Assembly (NCBI GenBank): GCA_950106755.1
Contig: OX467083.1
Location: 23,245,029 to 23,309,028 of the forward strand
Origin: Climacium dendroides
Lineage: Eukaryota > Streptophyta > Bryopsida > Hypnales > Climaciaceae
Direction of reading: 5' to 3'
Length of the DNA stretch: 64,000 bases
Shown here: one piece after another, positions 25,311 to 36,585 of the stretch
Numbering within the stretch: position 1 is the first letter of the stretch
Layout: the number at the start of each line of letters is the position of its first letter
The notes under the pieces: model-generated
Databases searched by the model: none
What the model was told of the DNA's origin: nothing
The model's input: the letters and a program-made list of their open reading frames with translations, nothing else
Translations under genes and position numbers: made by a program

Positions 25311-25380
25311 TGTGAAGACCGAGCGAAACAGCGCGTGGACGGATCTGTGAAGTCCGAGCGGAACAGCGCGTAGACGGATC
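25311..25380. repeat. 35-bp tandem duplication upstream of the membrane-protein gene
   Basis: Two head-to-tail 35-bp copies (25,311-25,345 and 25,346-25,380) share GAACAGCGCGT-type sequence and end in GACGGATC. They differ at three positions and lie about 95-165 bp upstream of the minus-strand start codon, thus in its promoter or leader. A regulatory role is possible but unproven. Confidence 0.8.
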
Positions 25381-26700
25381 CTAGAACCCGTGTGCACATT
25401 CTACGATACTTTACCGACAGATACCCCTGTCTGAACCAGCGATCTTTAAACGGGCTAAATTTCGCTCCAGTTCTACCAAAAAAAACTGTTGCGCTAAATG
25501 TACATACTGCAAATGAAGGAAAAATTCAGATTTTGAGCACATTTTCATACCTCGTTCACAGAAAGTTGCAGTTACATGTATTCATCCGATTTTCCAGTAG
25601 CATCCATCTGCTACAAACTTTTCATCCACTAGTTGATCTTCAATCTCGACCGTGGATTTCTAGCAAAGGTGGTTGCATCCAAGGGCTGCCATTAGCGAGG
25701 TATTGGCCTTGGGGTTGTTCACACTCCCTTTTCCCATTAGCATCTTTTGTGCATTTACTAAGAGAATATTAACATTAACTCCTCTTGCTAACGTACTCAT
25801 TTAGCATTTAATTCCAGTACTGTCGTGGTGCAATTGTAGCGAATTGGCGCTCTCAAGATCAACATTGAGGTTTTGTAGAATGACTGGAATTGAATTGGGG
25901 ATCATTCTCTGGTTTCAAATTTTTTTTCCCTTCATTCCTTGCTTTGAATGCTTCAACTAATTTTGTGAATGTGGAAGCACCATTCTGGTTGTAGGCAATT
26001 TTGTTGAAGTTCATGGTATGTTACATTCAATTGCAACTTGGAAATGGAGGCTTTGATTCATTGGAAATTTAATCTACACTCGATGCGTTGGGACTTGCAC
26101 TTTTGTGTTTCTTGCTTGTTGTACATTGTGCTATTGTTGGTAATCACTTCCCCATTTTTCTTGTGAACCACTTCTCCTTCCTACTCTTGTATTTGCAAAT
26201 TGCATGTGTGTTGTTGAGCTTTGGAATTGCTTTTGCTTTTATTTGCTATACTTGTTTCTAGATGATACCACTGATTTAAGGTGTTAAGATACAAGTGCGC
26301 AAGCCAGTCATGGCGCTCTGATTGAAATTACTGGAAAACTTCAAATTGCGTTGCTTTGGGTCCAACCGTAATTCGAATGGCTTAGGCAAGTATTTGCTAT
26401 TGATTTGTCTTTCTAGTGGCACGAGTACTCCTTTGGTCCAGGTGTCGCAACATGAATTTTTGGTTTTGCTTAGCTTACCTAAAAGTTGGAGCGGAAACCA
26501 GTGGAAACGAATTGGATCTGATTAGAAGGCGTAAGAAAACTAAAAATATACCAGAAAAATGAAATAGTAGGTGAACCGGATCTAATCTAGTCTGAAGTTT
26601 CAAATTGGACGGGAACGGAAATCCATCTGAATTTACTCAATTTAGTCTAGGAACCGGATTAGGGTTAGACCGGATGTCAAGCCGTCAAAACCGAAAAAGG
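25381..26700. other. Intergenic stretch, no gene recognised
   Basis: Upstream region of the membrane-protein gene merging into unique DNA. No supported reading frame. Confidence 0.5.
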
Positions 26701-26724
26701 TCATAATGACCAGTACGGGGTTTT

Positions 26725-26735
26725 GAGACTATTTA
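26725..26735 (+). promoter_or_regulatory. Possible TATA box of the coiled-coil ORF
   Basis: CTATTTAAGGA precedes the plus-strand frames that begin at about 26,982. Weak TATA match; position is plausible for a promoter. Confidence 0.25.
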
Positions 26736-26981
26736 AGGACTAGCCTTACTGAATTTCATTTTTTCTCGCTGCTCAGACGCTCTTTGCGTTCCACTTCTGT
26801 TGCAATGCCTTAGTTTTTGTATGTGAGAATAAGGTAGTATGTGAGAGTATACCTGTAAACCTTGAGAGCGGATGTTGTAGATGCTATTTTTGGTTGAGAT
26901 CGGAGAGAGTAAGTGAGGAATGGGACATGCGGCTAGGAGAGAGTAAGGTAGAATCGGAAAGGGATTGGAGTGAAACGATCT

Positions 26982-28541
26982 ATGTCTATGCCGTTGTTGC
27001 GTAGGAAGAGAGCAAGATTGGCTGGCTTTGTTTCGGTTGAGGTAAAGCTCCGGAAAATAATTCTGATTATTTCCTCCGAGGAATTGGAAAAGGCCCAACT
27101 CATGGAAGATTTAACTTCCATGGGTTGCCAAGGGTTTGTGCAAAAACCTTGGGGATTCAGAGACGAATGGATGGTGGGAAGGATGAGTTCATTCGAGGCA
27201 AATTCTAGAGTGCCTCCAATCTGAAGGATGGATATGCAATCGAGGATTGCATAGACGACCCCCACCGTCGCCTTCTTTAGTTCCTAGTTTTGGTCCTCCA
27301 TCCGGAAAAGCTAACGAGGGTGATGATCATCCTTTGCAACACTATTTTCGTTACCCTGTATGGGATCCGGAAAGTTGGCTGGGCCCAAATTGTTTTCGAT
27401 TTGGTCACCCAGCTTATTGGGAGAATAGGGAAGAGTAGGGCTACTCCGATATGTCCCTATCTCTTCCACCTATACCATAACCACCAACTCCTGACCAGTG
27501 CAAAAGAGAAAAAGTAGAGGACCTAGGAAGGCCTCCTGAAATACGGAGAGCCAGAGACGGACGATGAGGTGGAATTTGTTCCCGGATCGGATCCGAAAAC
27601 TGAAGAGGAGGAGGAAGAGTCTCCGCTGTCGTCCATCAAGCGACAGAAGATGACGCTTCCTCACAAGCAAAGGACCCTACCTAGTCACGACAAGACAACT
27701 CCTGAAGGAAGACCGAAAGAGGAGAAGACTGTCCCTGAAGAGGAAACGGATCCCCGGGATCCATCAACAACTTGATATCCATCTTCTGTAGCGTCAAGGC
27801 AAATTGGGAAATCAAGAATAGGACCTTGGCGGCGATCGGAAGGTTAGTGGGTACGCCACTGGATAGCATGCTGCCGAAGAAGGTAGCAGATTGTATCACC
27901 GATCCGGTTGAGGCCCGAAAGCAAGAAGAAGAGATAATCCAGTTGCAGAAGGAGGTGGATACCTTGAAGGCAGAAATCTTCGCCTTGAAGGAGGATGTAA
28001 CCGCCACTCGGGAAATGTCGGATGAGACTCGGAAGATAGCTGAGCAGGTGAAATACACCTTAGGAGTATCCGGGATGGCCGCCACCAAGGCTAAGTTGTT
28101 TGATGAGGAGGTGCAGAAGGAGAAGAAACTATCTGGCTTTAGGATAGTTAGGATTCTCATAGACTATTCCAAACGAGTCAAAGCAGTGATGACGGAGGCA
28201 CGGATATCGACGGACCGGATTAAAGAGAGTAGCTGGAAACTGACTGAGGCTATATGCTCCAAGGGAATCTAGCTCTCGGATCTTTCTCTACCAAAGTCAT
28301 TTCTGGATGAGTTAGTTCCAGAAGAGGGGAAGGAGAGGACTCTCAAGTCTAAGAAGTCTGAACGAGCGCCAGTACCAGCCAACACGCTTGAGTCTACAAT
28401 GAATTTGGATTCTACGTCCGATTTTGGCCAAGGCGACTTGACCCCTAAACCTACGGATGGAGAATGGAATTGGAACTTGAGCGAAGTCTTTGAGCAGATG
28501 GAAGCCGATCCGAAGAGTCCCACCTTAGGGTTAAACTTGTA
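26982..28541 (+). pseudogene. Decayed coiled-coil ORF, probably of a mobile element
   Basis: Plus-strand frames run nearly end to end. A basic N-terminal part (MSMPLLRRKRARLAGF) leads to a Pro/Trp-rich part (27,247-27,438). A Glu-rich acidic part (27,569-27,775) follows, then a 166-residue segment (27,772-28,272) with a clear heptad coiled coil (KQEEEIIQLQKEVDTLKAEI). After an in-frame TAG (28,270-28,272) a tail in the same frame ends GLNL at 28,541. Frame changes at about 27,240, 27,440 and 27,775 show decay. The mixed-composition block and nearby repeated CGGATCCGGAT words suggest a retroelement structural (gag-like) protein, but no zinc knuckle, protease, polymerase or long terminal repeat was found, so the class is open. 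Confidence 0.4.
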
Positions 28542-29847
28542 AATTAGTTAAGATTGTGTATACTAGGAAGGTTTAGTACGGATCCGGATCTTGTTCTGAT
28601 CTAGTTAAGTAGTAAATACGACCAGAAGTCCGGCTTGGAATGCGGTGGAATTTCGTGGCACTTTTTGCCTTTTTGTACTTTAGGGTTTTTGTATATAAAC
28701 CAGTCCCTAAGAGGAGGACTGGGAGGGAAACTCTTCTTTTGCAATTTTTTTGAGTTTTCTATTCACTTCCTTGTTGTATGTCTCTTCCGTGTGTGGTAGT
28801 GTTGATGATGAGGAGTGAAGAGGGCATAAGTAGAGTTGCGAGTGATTTTCTTCTCCCCTTGGTGTTTCAATTTTTTTTATTCTAGGTGTATGTGAATAGG
28901 TAAGCAAAGAGTTGGGAGTAAACTTCAATTCCTCAGTATGTCTAGAGTTTAGAATTCCAAGTAAAAAAGACGTTGTTAAACTAGGTAGATAAGGAGGGAT
29001 TCCTTAGTCATGCTAGAACTCCCGGGTAGGAAATCCGCTTGAGTGTCCGATCTTCTGTGAGGTCTCACCGCCCTGGTTGATAAACGGAAAAGCTTTAGTA
29101 GATGCTGGAATGGATGGGTATACTTGTGACCACTTGACTTCGCACAGATAGGAACTGACATTCAAAGTTGTTGTAGTAGGAGAGGATTGTACGGGGGGGG
29201 TCTTTGCATGACTTGCAATCCAGATTAACATCTGAATTGTTGTAAAGGACCAAACCGGATCCGCACTAGTTAGAAGATTAGAAGGTAGGACAATGGGTCT
29301 TCAGCCACTATAAGTCACAGAAGGAGTGGTGGGCCTACCATTCTTAAAACCAAGCGGCGACCCCTCTGATGGTGAAACAGAGGCTAAACTAAACCAGATA
29401 GGATTAAGGATACGTGTAGATAGTTTGAAACGGATTGGTTGACAGGGGTACCCAAGACCGGAATTAGTAAATTCCTAGGGTGGTGGTGATTTACGGATCG
29501 GATTGTTAGTAGAACCAGAAGGGTGAGGGGAACCCGGTTCTTCATTATTCGGGTGTTGTAGGGTTTTCGGTACTAGACATAGAATCGGAAAGTAGAATTT
29601 GAATACTAACTTAGCTTAATCACTTAATAAGGCTAGATACTTCACAGGATCTCGTGGGTTTGATCTTTAGAGTCACTTAGTTATGCTTTAGAATGGTTTT
29701 TGGGAGTATAACGGGGAATTTACTTACCTTGTACTACGACACTGGGCCAATGTTGTTACTGATGTAGAGGTCATTCACGTTTCTCAAACTCAACTATCTG
29801 AGTCCGTCTTTCATCTGACACGTTACTCGCCTTCTGACGCTAGTATG
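28542..29847. other. Gene-free stretch with mixed composition
   Basis: Same compositional style as the preceding ORF (recurrent CCGGATC words), so it probably belongs to the same decayed element. No reading frame, primer-binding site or repeat pair could be supported. Confidence 0.4.
28689..28699 (+). promoter_or_regulatory. Possible TATA box after the coiled-coil ORF
   Basis: GTATATAAACC, with a GC-containing stretch following it (CCCTAAGAGGAGGACTGGGA), resembles the U3/R region of a long terminal repeat. No matching copy was found on the other side of the ORF. Confidence 0.3.
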
Positions 29848-30839
29848 TCATTGCTTGAGGTTGCGGATCCTACATTGAACAATTGCAAGTTGACCGAGAA
29901 GAGGAAGATAAAACTTGCTACAAAGACATCAAGGAAGAGGAAGAAGACTGCCTCTAGCATTGTAATACAACGTTGGCAGGAAGTATGGGTGTATAAGCTC
30001 ATATGGATAGAGGGGGAGTTCAACTTTGGTAGCGATCTTGTTGGAGTCGTTTGTAGATGTTGTACCACTATTTCGGGGCTGAGGAAGATTATGGTGCCAA
30101 AAGTTGACAATTTAGAGAAGTACAAAGGAAAATGGACGTGCAAAAAAGATGGGGTGCCATTTTCCACACCTTAAAAAAGGGAACACTTTTGTGAAAGTAA
30201 ATTGCAAACATCTACAATTTTTCAAGCTAAAGGTGGGTCGCAAACTTGGTGGCATTATTGTAGAGCAGTTGGTCTTAGGCTTGGAGGGTGAATTAAAAAG
30301 AAAGGGAGTGCAATCCTCCACCTTATTTCAAATTTTGACTAACGGTCATCCTATGTGTGACTATAAGTGAGAGCAGTATTTGTTGAGGCACCTTAAGGTG
30401 AAAAGCATGTCTAAAAAGCATTGGACTAAGACAATTAGATGGAAAATGAGTGAGTCATTATATAATTGTGTCCTCTTTGCCTTGAAGTTTGTCGTTCAGT
30501 CTGTGAGATTCATTTTTATAAGTGCCAATGAAGTTATTGCCATTGGCAATACGTCTTAGATATAGGAGATTAGGAGTCCACGTCTATGTTGTAGAATCAT
30601 GGAAGAGAATTCTTCATTTGCTACACTTGTCATGTATCTTGGACAATGGCACTGCTAAATCTTTTAGCTAACATTATTATGTCTGTTTTGTTAGAAGAAG
30701 GAGGACTCATCTATAAGGAGATTGTTACCAAGATGGTCTTCTTCGAGGCTGATGGTGTTTCAACATTCTAAGGCTCCAAAACGAGCGTTGTGAGTGATTT
30801 TCATCGTGAGGCAAAAACCGTCTACAAATTTGGGCTAGA

Positions 30840-32285
30840 AGAGGAGTGTATAGAACCTCTAAACTAAATCCACCCTCAAGCAATGGATTCTATTAATATT
30901 TTGGTAGATTTTTAGTTAATTTACCATAAACAAAAGAGGGTCAACCTTCCTAAATCCCTAAAAAAACAAGCCCTAATCTACCTCAATCACTAAATCACCC
31001 CTCCACACATTTTAAGAGAACTTCCTAAGTCAAAATTGCATTCAAATATGCCCTTAGAGGCCTAAAATGACCCAAATTGTGCTTGAATTGACAATTTCAG
31101 CATACCATACTATCCCAAATACTCAATTTTCATTAAGCCTTAAAAATGAGACTTGCATACAATTTCAATCATTTTTTAAACATCCAACTTGCTAATCATT
31201 GCGTTACCAATTTTTCTCCATAACCATGTGCAATGAAAATTGCAATTTTACGATGACAAGTGGAGGAAAGTTCACTAAAACCTCAATTTCGGCCTCATAG
31301 TAGGGCCAGTACACACCCTTCATTAAAATAGCCATCAGTGCCTCAAATGCACTCCAAATCAAGTGAGACTGGTCTTTTTTGAAAGCTAACTTGGAATTGC
31401 ATAACCTTTACAAATTTTGTTGGAATCCGAGTCTCTTTCTACATGCTATAGCTCTTCAAAGTTGGCAGTCTTCCATGGCCACGGCAGCACACCATCTCCC
31501 ACAAAATTGGTCACCCCGATCTCATCCCTGCTCTAATTTGAGCAAGTAATAGCTTCTCGAGAAGCTGACTTTAAGGCGCTCCATCCCTTCAAAATTCACC
31601 TTCATTGGAGTCTTTACACTCCTGCAATTGCTCCTCAAAGTGGGTAGTTTTAACAGGGATTTTAAAAACCTAATTTTCTATTCATGTTCTCTCTCAATCT
31701 CCCATTTGACCTCACCAAACCTCACTTTTCACCCCATCTTTACCTCACAAGGTAAAAACCTAGTTGACTAATTGCCTACATTCTTGATCTAACTCCTTAC
31801 AATCATTGTTTTCTTCTCTCTTCCTTTAAAAAACACCAAGCACTCAAAAACACAAGAAAAAAGGAGGAAGAAAGAGCTCCTAACCCTAATTCAACTTTTA
31901 CCCCAACTTCTTAACTAACTAACACTCCTAATCACTTCATCCATCACTAATTTTTTGAAAATCCATTATTGCCTAAAGTAGTGTTTCTACCACTAAGTTA
32001 GTGTTCTCATAGTAATTTTAAGTTTGATAGCTTCTTTTGCGCTTTTCATATTTCTTCTTTTTTGTTGGTTTTTAATTTATATTTTGATCCATTTTCAACT
32101 TCTAATCTTTGTTTCCAATTCCTTTTTTTATTTTTTATCTTTTATATATTTTTGGTTTGCAATTTTGATCTAGATTCTTGTCCTATGCACTAAAAGCCTT
32201 CTAACTAATGGTTATAGTTTACTCTAATGTACTAACATTCTTGAACTTAAAATCTCACATATAGTTTTTACATTTTCAATTATCT
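30840..32285. other. Non-coding insertion or intron splitting the second hAT relic
   Basis: Transposase similarity stops at about 30,830 and resumes at about 32,300. The DNA between is pyrimidine-rich and has no supported gene. It may be an inserted element, but no terminal repeats or target duplication were found at its edges. Confidence 0.35.
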
Positions 32286-33696
32286 TAAAGGTGAACCATT
32301 ATGGTGGTTCACATGTGTTACTGTCTAGATTCAGGACAAATGGACTTTGTTCAGCCATAGTGCAAGGTGTGCCAATCATAGGCTTAAATTGATCATCAAA
32401 ACACTTCTAAATTATCCGATGGTCAATTGCGTGGAGGGTCTTTTCTCAATCCGTTTATTCTTATTTCTATCGTAGCAACAAGCATCACAATGAATTGCAA
32501 AAATTAGTCGATTTCATAGAAGCTAAGGGACAAAAGATGCTACGGAACGTGGAGACTCAATGGATTTCCATGCAAAGTCCTATTCAGAGTATTATGGCAG
32601 AATGCAAAATGTTACTTGTCAAGATGGGCAATGACATGTCCTTAGAGCCCAGTCAAAAGTTGAATTCACTGGCTGCAACTATGTTCAATATCCGAATATA
32701 GTGACCTGATCAGTATTAAGTGCGACAAAATTCCTTTGGAGTGGAGGCAATTGCTTGAGAATGATGGAGTCTCCCACTTATTGTTCAATTTTGAACACAC
32801 TCAGATTTTTGTTTGGTGCTACAACAAGCAAACCAGGGAACACTTTTTTGTGACTGAATACGATTGTCTTCAACTACAAGCGAATATTGAACGCCAATTT
32901 GCAAGTAAACCTTATGATATGTGTTGTTTTATGACTTTTTTTCTATTTTTTTAATTTTTTGGAGGTTGAATCCTCTTTGTTTGGTGAGTTTAAGTTGTGA
33001 GTTCATGTCCTTTATTTGCTTTCATTAGTTTCTTGATCCTTCATGTTTTCCTCTTAGTATAGTGTTTCTCTTTTGCTTTTATTGTTGTGTTTTTATGTAC
33101 TTTGTTATGTAGAAACTAATTGTTTTTTGAGCTCACCGTGGAAGTTCAAATCAATAATTCTGAACTTCCAATTGAAATAGTGATCAAATTCTACTCCAAA
33201 GTCAAAATTCTAGCTTTTAGGTTCAACGTTCGAGGTTTAGGTTTTTGAAACGGACTTCTATCCATAGCTACAGATTCTTGATTTTAAGTTCTATTAACTG
33301 GCTCCTTTTATTTTTTTGTTGTGTAGTAATAGGTCCAATTTCAAAGTCTGATTAGAAGACATTCTACTATCAAGATGTCAATGTAGGGTCATTTGTCTCT
33401 GTAGTTTATGGTAGGATTTGCTATCCACTTTGAATTCTTTTGGTAGATGTAACAATGTAAGTTTGTTTTCACTTTTAAGTTTCAGTTTTGGAGGATTTGG
33501 CAGATGTTGACATACAGGTTTGTGTTGCTCTGAACTTCAATTTTTTTTATTCATGCAAATGTTGGAATGCAATTTCGTTTTGCATTCAAGTTCTAATTTG
33601 GGTGGTTAGGTAGATGTGTGCTATTGGATTTCTCATGGCTCTTGTATGTTTGTATAGAGGTTGCCCAATCATTGTGTAATTAGATAGGAAGTTTCC

Positions 33697-33911
33697 CACT
33701 ACAAGAGAAAGTTGTCCTAATTGACAGAAATCAGCCCCTCCTAATCTACAGAAATTTGATAAGTTTCTGTCAATTAGGACAAAAAATTGTCCGAATTGAC
33801 AGAAAATTGTCCAAATTGACAAAAATCTGTGAATTTTCTATCAATTAGGAGGGGCTGATTTCTGTCAATTAGGACGACTTTCTGTCAATTCGGACAAGTT
33901 TTCTTGTAGTG
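33697..33911. mobile_element. 215-bp CACTA-type MITE with 3-bp target duplication
   Basis: It starts CACTACAAGAGAAAGTTGTCC-like and ends GGACAAGTTTTCTTGTAGTG, giving terminal repeats of about 20 bases with a few mismatches. It is flanked by TCC on both sides (33,694-33,696 and 33,912-33,914). CACTACAAGAAA ends and a 3-bp duplication are hallmarks of the CACTA (En/Spm) superfamily. The inside consists of many inverted copies of TGTCAATTAGGAC-type sequence, so the transcript could fold completely. It lies within the hAT relic and is non-coding. Confidence 0.88.
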
Positions 33912-34440
33912 TCCTCAACAAAAACTCTTAGATGCCTTTCGCATCAACTATCCTTAGTATTAGAAGCAAGAAGGGCAAAAGAAAGTTTTTGTAAGCACTT
34001 GTTGGTGCTCAAGAATTTCTACTACCACTCAAAAGTATTGATTGCAGGGAAACCACATACTATTATTGAGATGCAATCATCTGCTCAATTTGACAACCAA
34101 TAAGGGCTCTTCAAGGTCACAATGAAGGCCGATTGTGATGTAGCTTGTACAATGCCCTATGACGTCAATCCCATGATTAAATTGTGGTGTAGGTTGTCAC
34201 AGAGTCAACTCTTGAATAAGCTTATATTGGAATACTTCAAATTGACTAAAATTGGTTGTGTTTTGGTGTTAGGTAATATTAAAGACAAACGTTGGTTTTA
34301 TACTTTGAAGTTCCTAAAGTCTTGCCATAGGAACAAATTTGGGAAATACTTGCCCCTTGTTTGGCCAAAACTACTTTCCTCTAGAGAATTTTCCGTATAG
34401 GGAAGCAATTGATTCCTAGAAAAGTGTAGTGAAGGTCGGA

Positions 34441-35320
34441 CAACAAGGAGATATTTAAATTCTAGGAGAAGGCCTATTCATTAAATTGAGACAAAGTGGT
34501 CATTTTGAGACTTTCAAAACAGTGAGTGGAAAGCTCCATTGAAATAATAGTTGTTGAGACCAACGATAAATAGAAGTTCTGAAACACATTGACCCTAATT
34601 TCAAATGACATGGATAACTACTCGGATAAAACTGAGTGGAATGAATTTCTGATATGATGTGCAAGGAAATACTTGAGCTTTAGAAAACCAAGTAGGCGAT
34701 GAATTAAGAAAATATTGATTTTACAAAGAAATCAAGTACATGAAGAATATGTAATTGTAGCTCACATTGTTACTTGTAGTGAATGAATTATAAACCGTTC
34801 AATTTTTATAAATGTGTATAGGAACTCAGAGGCTTACTATACACCAAGCACTCTACTTTTCTATATATTTTTTATGTTCTTGAATGAACATTCTATTAAT
34901 AGTAAATATTTTCAAAAGCCCAAAGCTTCAAAAAATAATTTCGCTTGCCTAAGCATTACTATGGGGTTGTACAATTGCTCTTCGTTGCTTCTAACACTTC
35001 TAATTTGGCCAAGCCTATGAAGATATCCTTGCAACGAGAATGATAATGTGGACCACTTCCAAAGTCCACCGCATCAGAGAAGTCCGGACTTTGAGATTTG
35101 CTGTCCTTTTGTCTTTGCTTGCAGACATTTTGAAGACCCTCAGATGCAGAAGGATATCTGGCCCCTTGAGTGGGCATTTTGGGTAGTGTCATATTCACAT
35201 TATTTTCAAACAGAAGTCCCCCTCCAGTTGACTTGGACTCGAGAGATTGACAACGATCTCTAACAATCCTCTACCAAAACAGAGTGTCGGCTAATGGCAA
35301 ACGATTGGCTCCTCTAGACA
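34441..35320. other. Stretch between the hAT relic and the methyltransferase relic
   Basis: 34,441-35,040 holds nothing supported. From about 35,048 a plus-strand frame (DHFQSPPHQRSPDFEI...QTEVPLQLTW) may be a degraded upstream exon of the methyltransferase-like gene. Confidence 0.35.
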
Positions 35321-36585
35321 GTGAAGAACAAGGTCGATCATCTTCGAGCCGAGCTAAAGGAGCTGCAGTTGGGGTTACAAATTGCGCACTCCTTCCATGA
35401 CCCTCCAAGATGTGGTTGCATTGTGGTGTTCCATTCGTGGAGCTTGGACGCTAGAAGTACCATTGCAAGACTATATGAAGAATACCCTATAATAGTGAAG
35501 AAGAAAGAATGGATGGGCATGAACTAGGTGCATTTGGCTTCAGCTATAAATCAGACGAGCACAGTATGAAATTTTTAAAACTGTACAATATAGTGTGTAC
35601 TCTTCATTGTATGTTTTCATTCAACTTTTTAATGTCTGTATTCTTTTCATGTTTGCAGACTTTGAAGTTTGACATCACACTCTTGGTGAAAGACCTAGGT
35701 GCGAGAAGAAAATCCAAATTCTCTTTCAAGCACTTAGCAACCATGTTAAAGGCCAAAGTGGACCTCAAGCGTGATGACTTGCTCATGAACTATACTACCA
35801 AGGATTCCATGTTGATGAACAGCAGGAATCAAAGGCCATGGCAAGGGGCTCGAGAGAAGGACGCCCGCTTTTTACAACACGTCATTGAAGGAACCACCAA
35901 CAAAGGAGACGTGATTCTCGACTGCACAGCATCCATAGGTGAGTTTTGATTTCAACACATGTATATTTCATCTTCAAATTAGAGACATAGTCATTGACGT
36001 AGTGATTTCATCTTTGGTTTTCGCAGGTTCCTCTATTACAACATGTTGTGCAACAAGTCACCACATTGTGGCATTGGAGGCAAATAAGAAGATTTTTGCA
36101 GGCATCCTGGAGCCCATGAAGAAGATTGCCCCCCTGTAGCCATAGCTACAGTTCCCGAAGCGCCACCAGTTGTACTTTCACAAGATCCGGACACAATGAT
36201 TGTTAAAGCGTAGAAGTTTGTTTGACGAAATAGACCTAGTAAGTTACTCTATTTTTTACCAATTGGTTTGCTTGGTACTTGTAAGGTTTCATGAATCTAA
36301 CATTCAATCATTTCTATTTGTAGCACCGAGGGATTGATGGCAATAGGTGTTGTGAAGAAGAGACGAAGATTTATCTTGAGTTCGGAGAAGTCATTTGATC
36401 TTCCAATCTATACAGAGCAGTTGGCATCGGCATTTGCTGAGTTTGGTACTTCAAAGCCCAAACACTGTAAACCTTTGTACGCTCTAAATGTTTTGCAATT
36501 TATAGACAGATCAACATCCGAGGGTAGAGAGACTTTTGATTCTTCTAGTGATAAGGATTCTATGATCGAGTCTACAACAACTTAG
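35321..36585 (+). pseudogene. DNA N4/N6-methyltransferase-like gene relic (class beta order)
   Basis: An upstream frame (35,321-35,527) has a helical start and then FHDPPRCGCIVVFHSWSLD. DPP followed by a hydrophobic strand fits methyltransferase motif IV (DPPY/W). In the next frame an exon (from about 35,509, with an intron 35,593-35,658) carries RPWQGAREKDARFLQHVIEG and GDVILDCTASIG. A GTGAGT/CGCAG intron (35,939-36,026) joins in phase to SSITTC...HIVALEANKKIFAGIL, ending at TAG 36,139. This fits motif X plus motif I (D-x-x-x-G-S/T) with the acidic residue at the end of the next strand. Motif IV before motif I is the class-beta order, as in Pfam DNA methylase N-4/N-6 proteins. A later frame (36,334-36,585) may be the C-terminus. 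The frame change near 35,520, stops and the altered DPP context mark it as inactive. It lies 0.9 kb after the second hAT relic and may be its cargo. Confidence 0.5.

Larger units (their letters stand above)
29848..34440 (+). pseudogene. Second hAT-type transposase relic (DUF4371/ZNF862-like)
   Basis: Scattered plus-strand frames spell one transposase in order. The N-terminal part at 29,848-30,370 has NLEKYKGKWTCKKD and KLKVGRKLGGIIVEQLV. A central part at 30,370-30,830 has LLEEGGLIYKEIVTKMV. Then come NHRLKLIIKTLLNYPMV (32,340-32,425) and LRNVETQWISMQSPI (32,540-32,590). The C-terminal part at 33,915-34,400 (ACTMPYDVNPMIKLW, then VLGNIKDKRWFYTLKFLKS) matches the hAT dimerisation region (normally ...DERxFSTLxFxKS). 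Many stops and frame changes are present. About 1.45 kb of unrelated DNA (30,840-32,285) and another 0.95 kb (32,960-33,914) interrupt it. It is unlike the minus-strand transposase of the 12-kb element, so it is a different hAT lineage. Confidence 0.65.
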
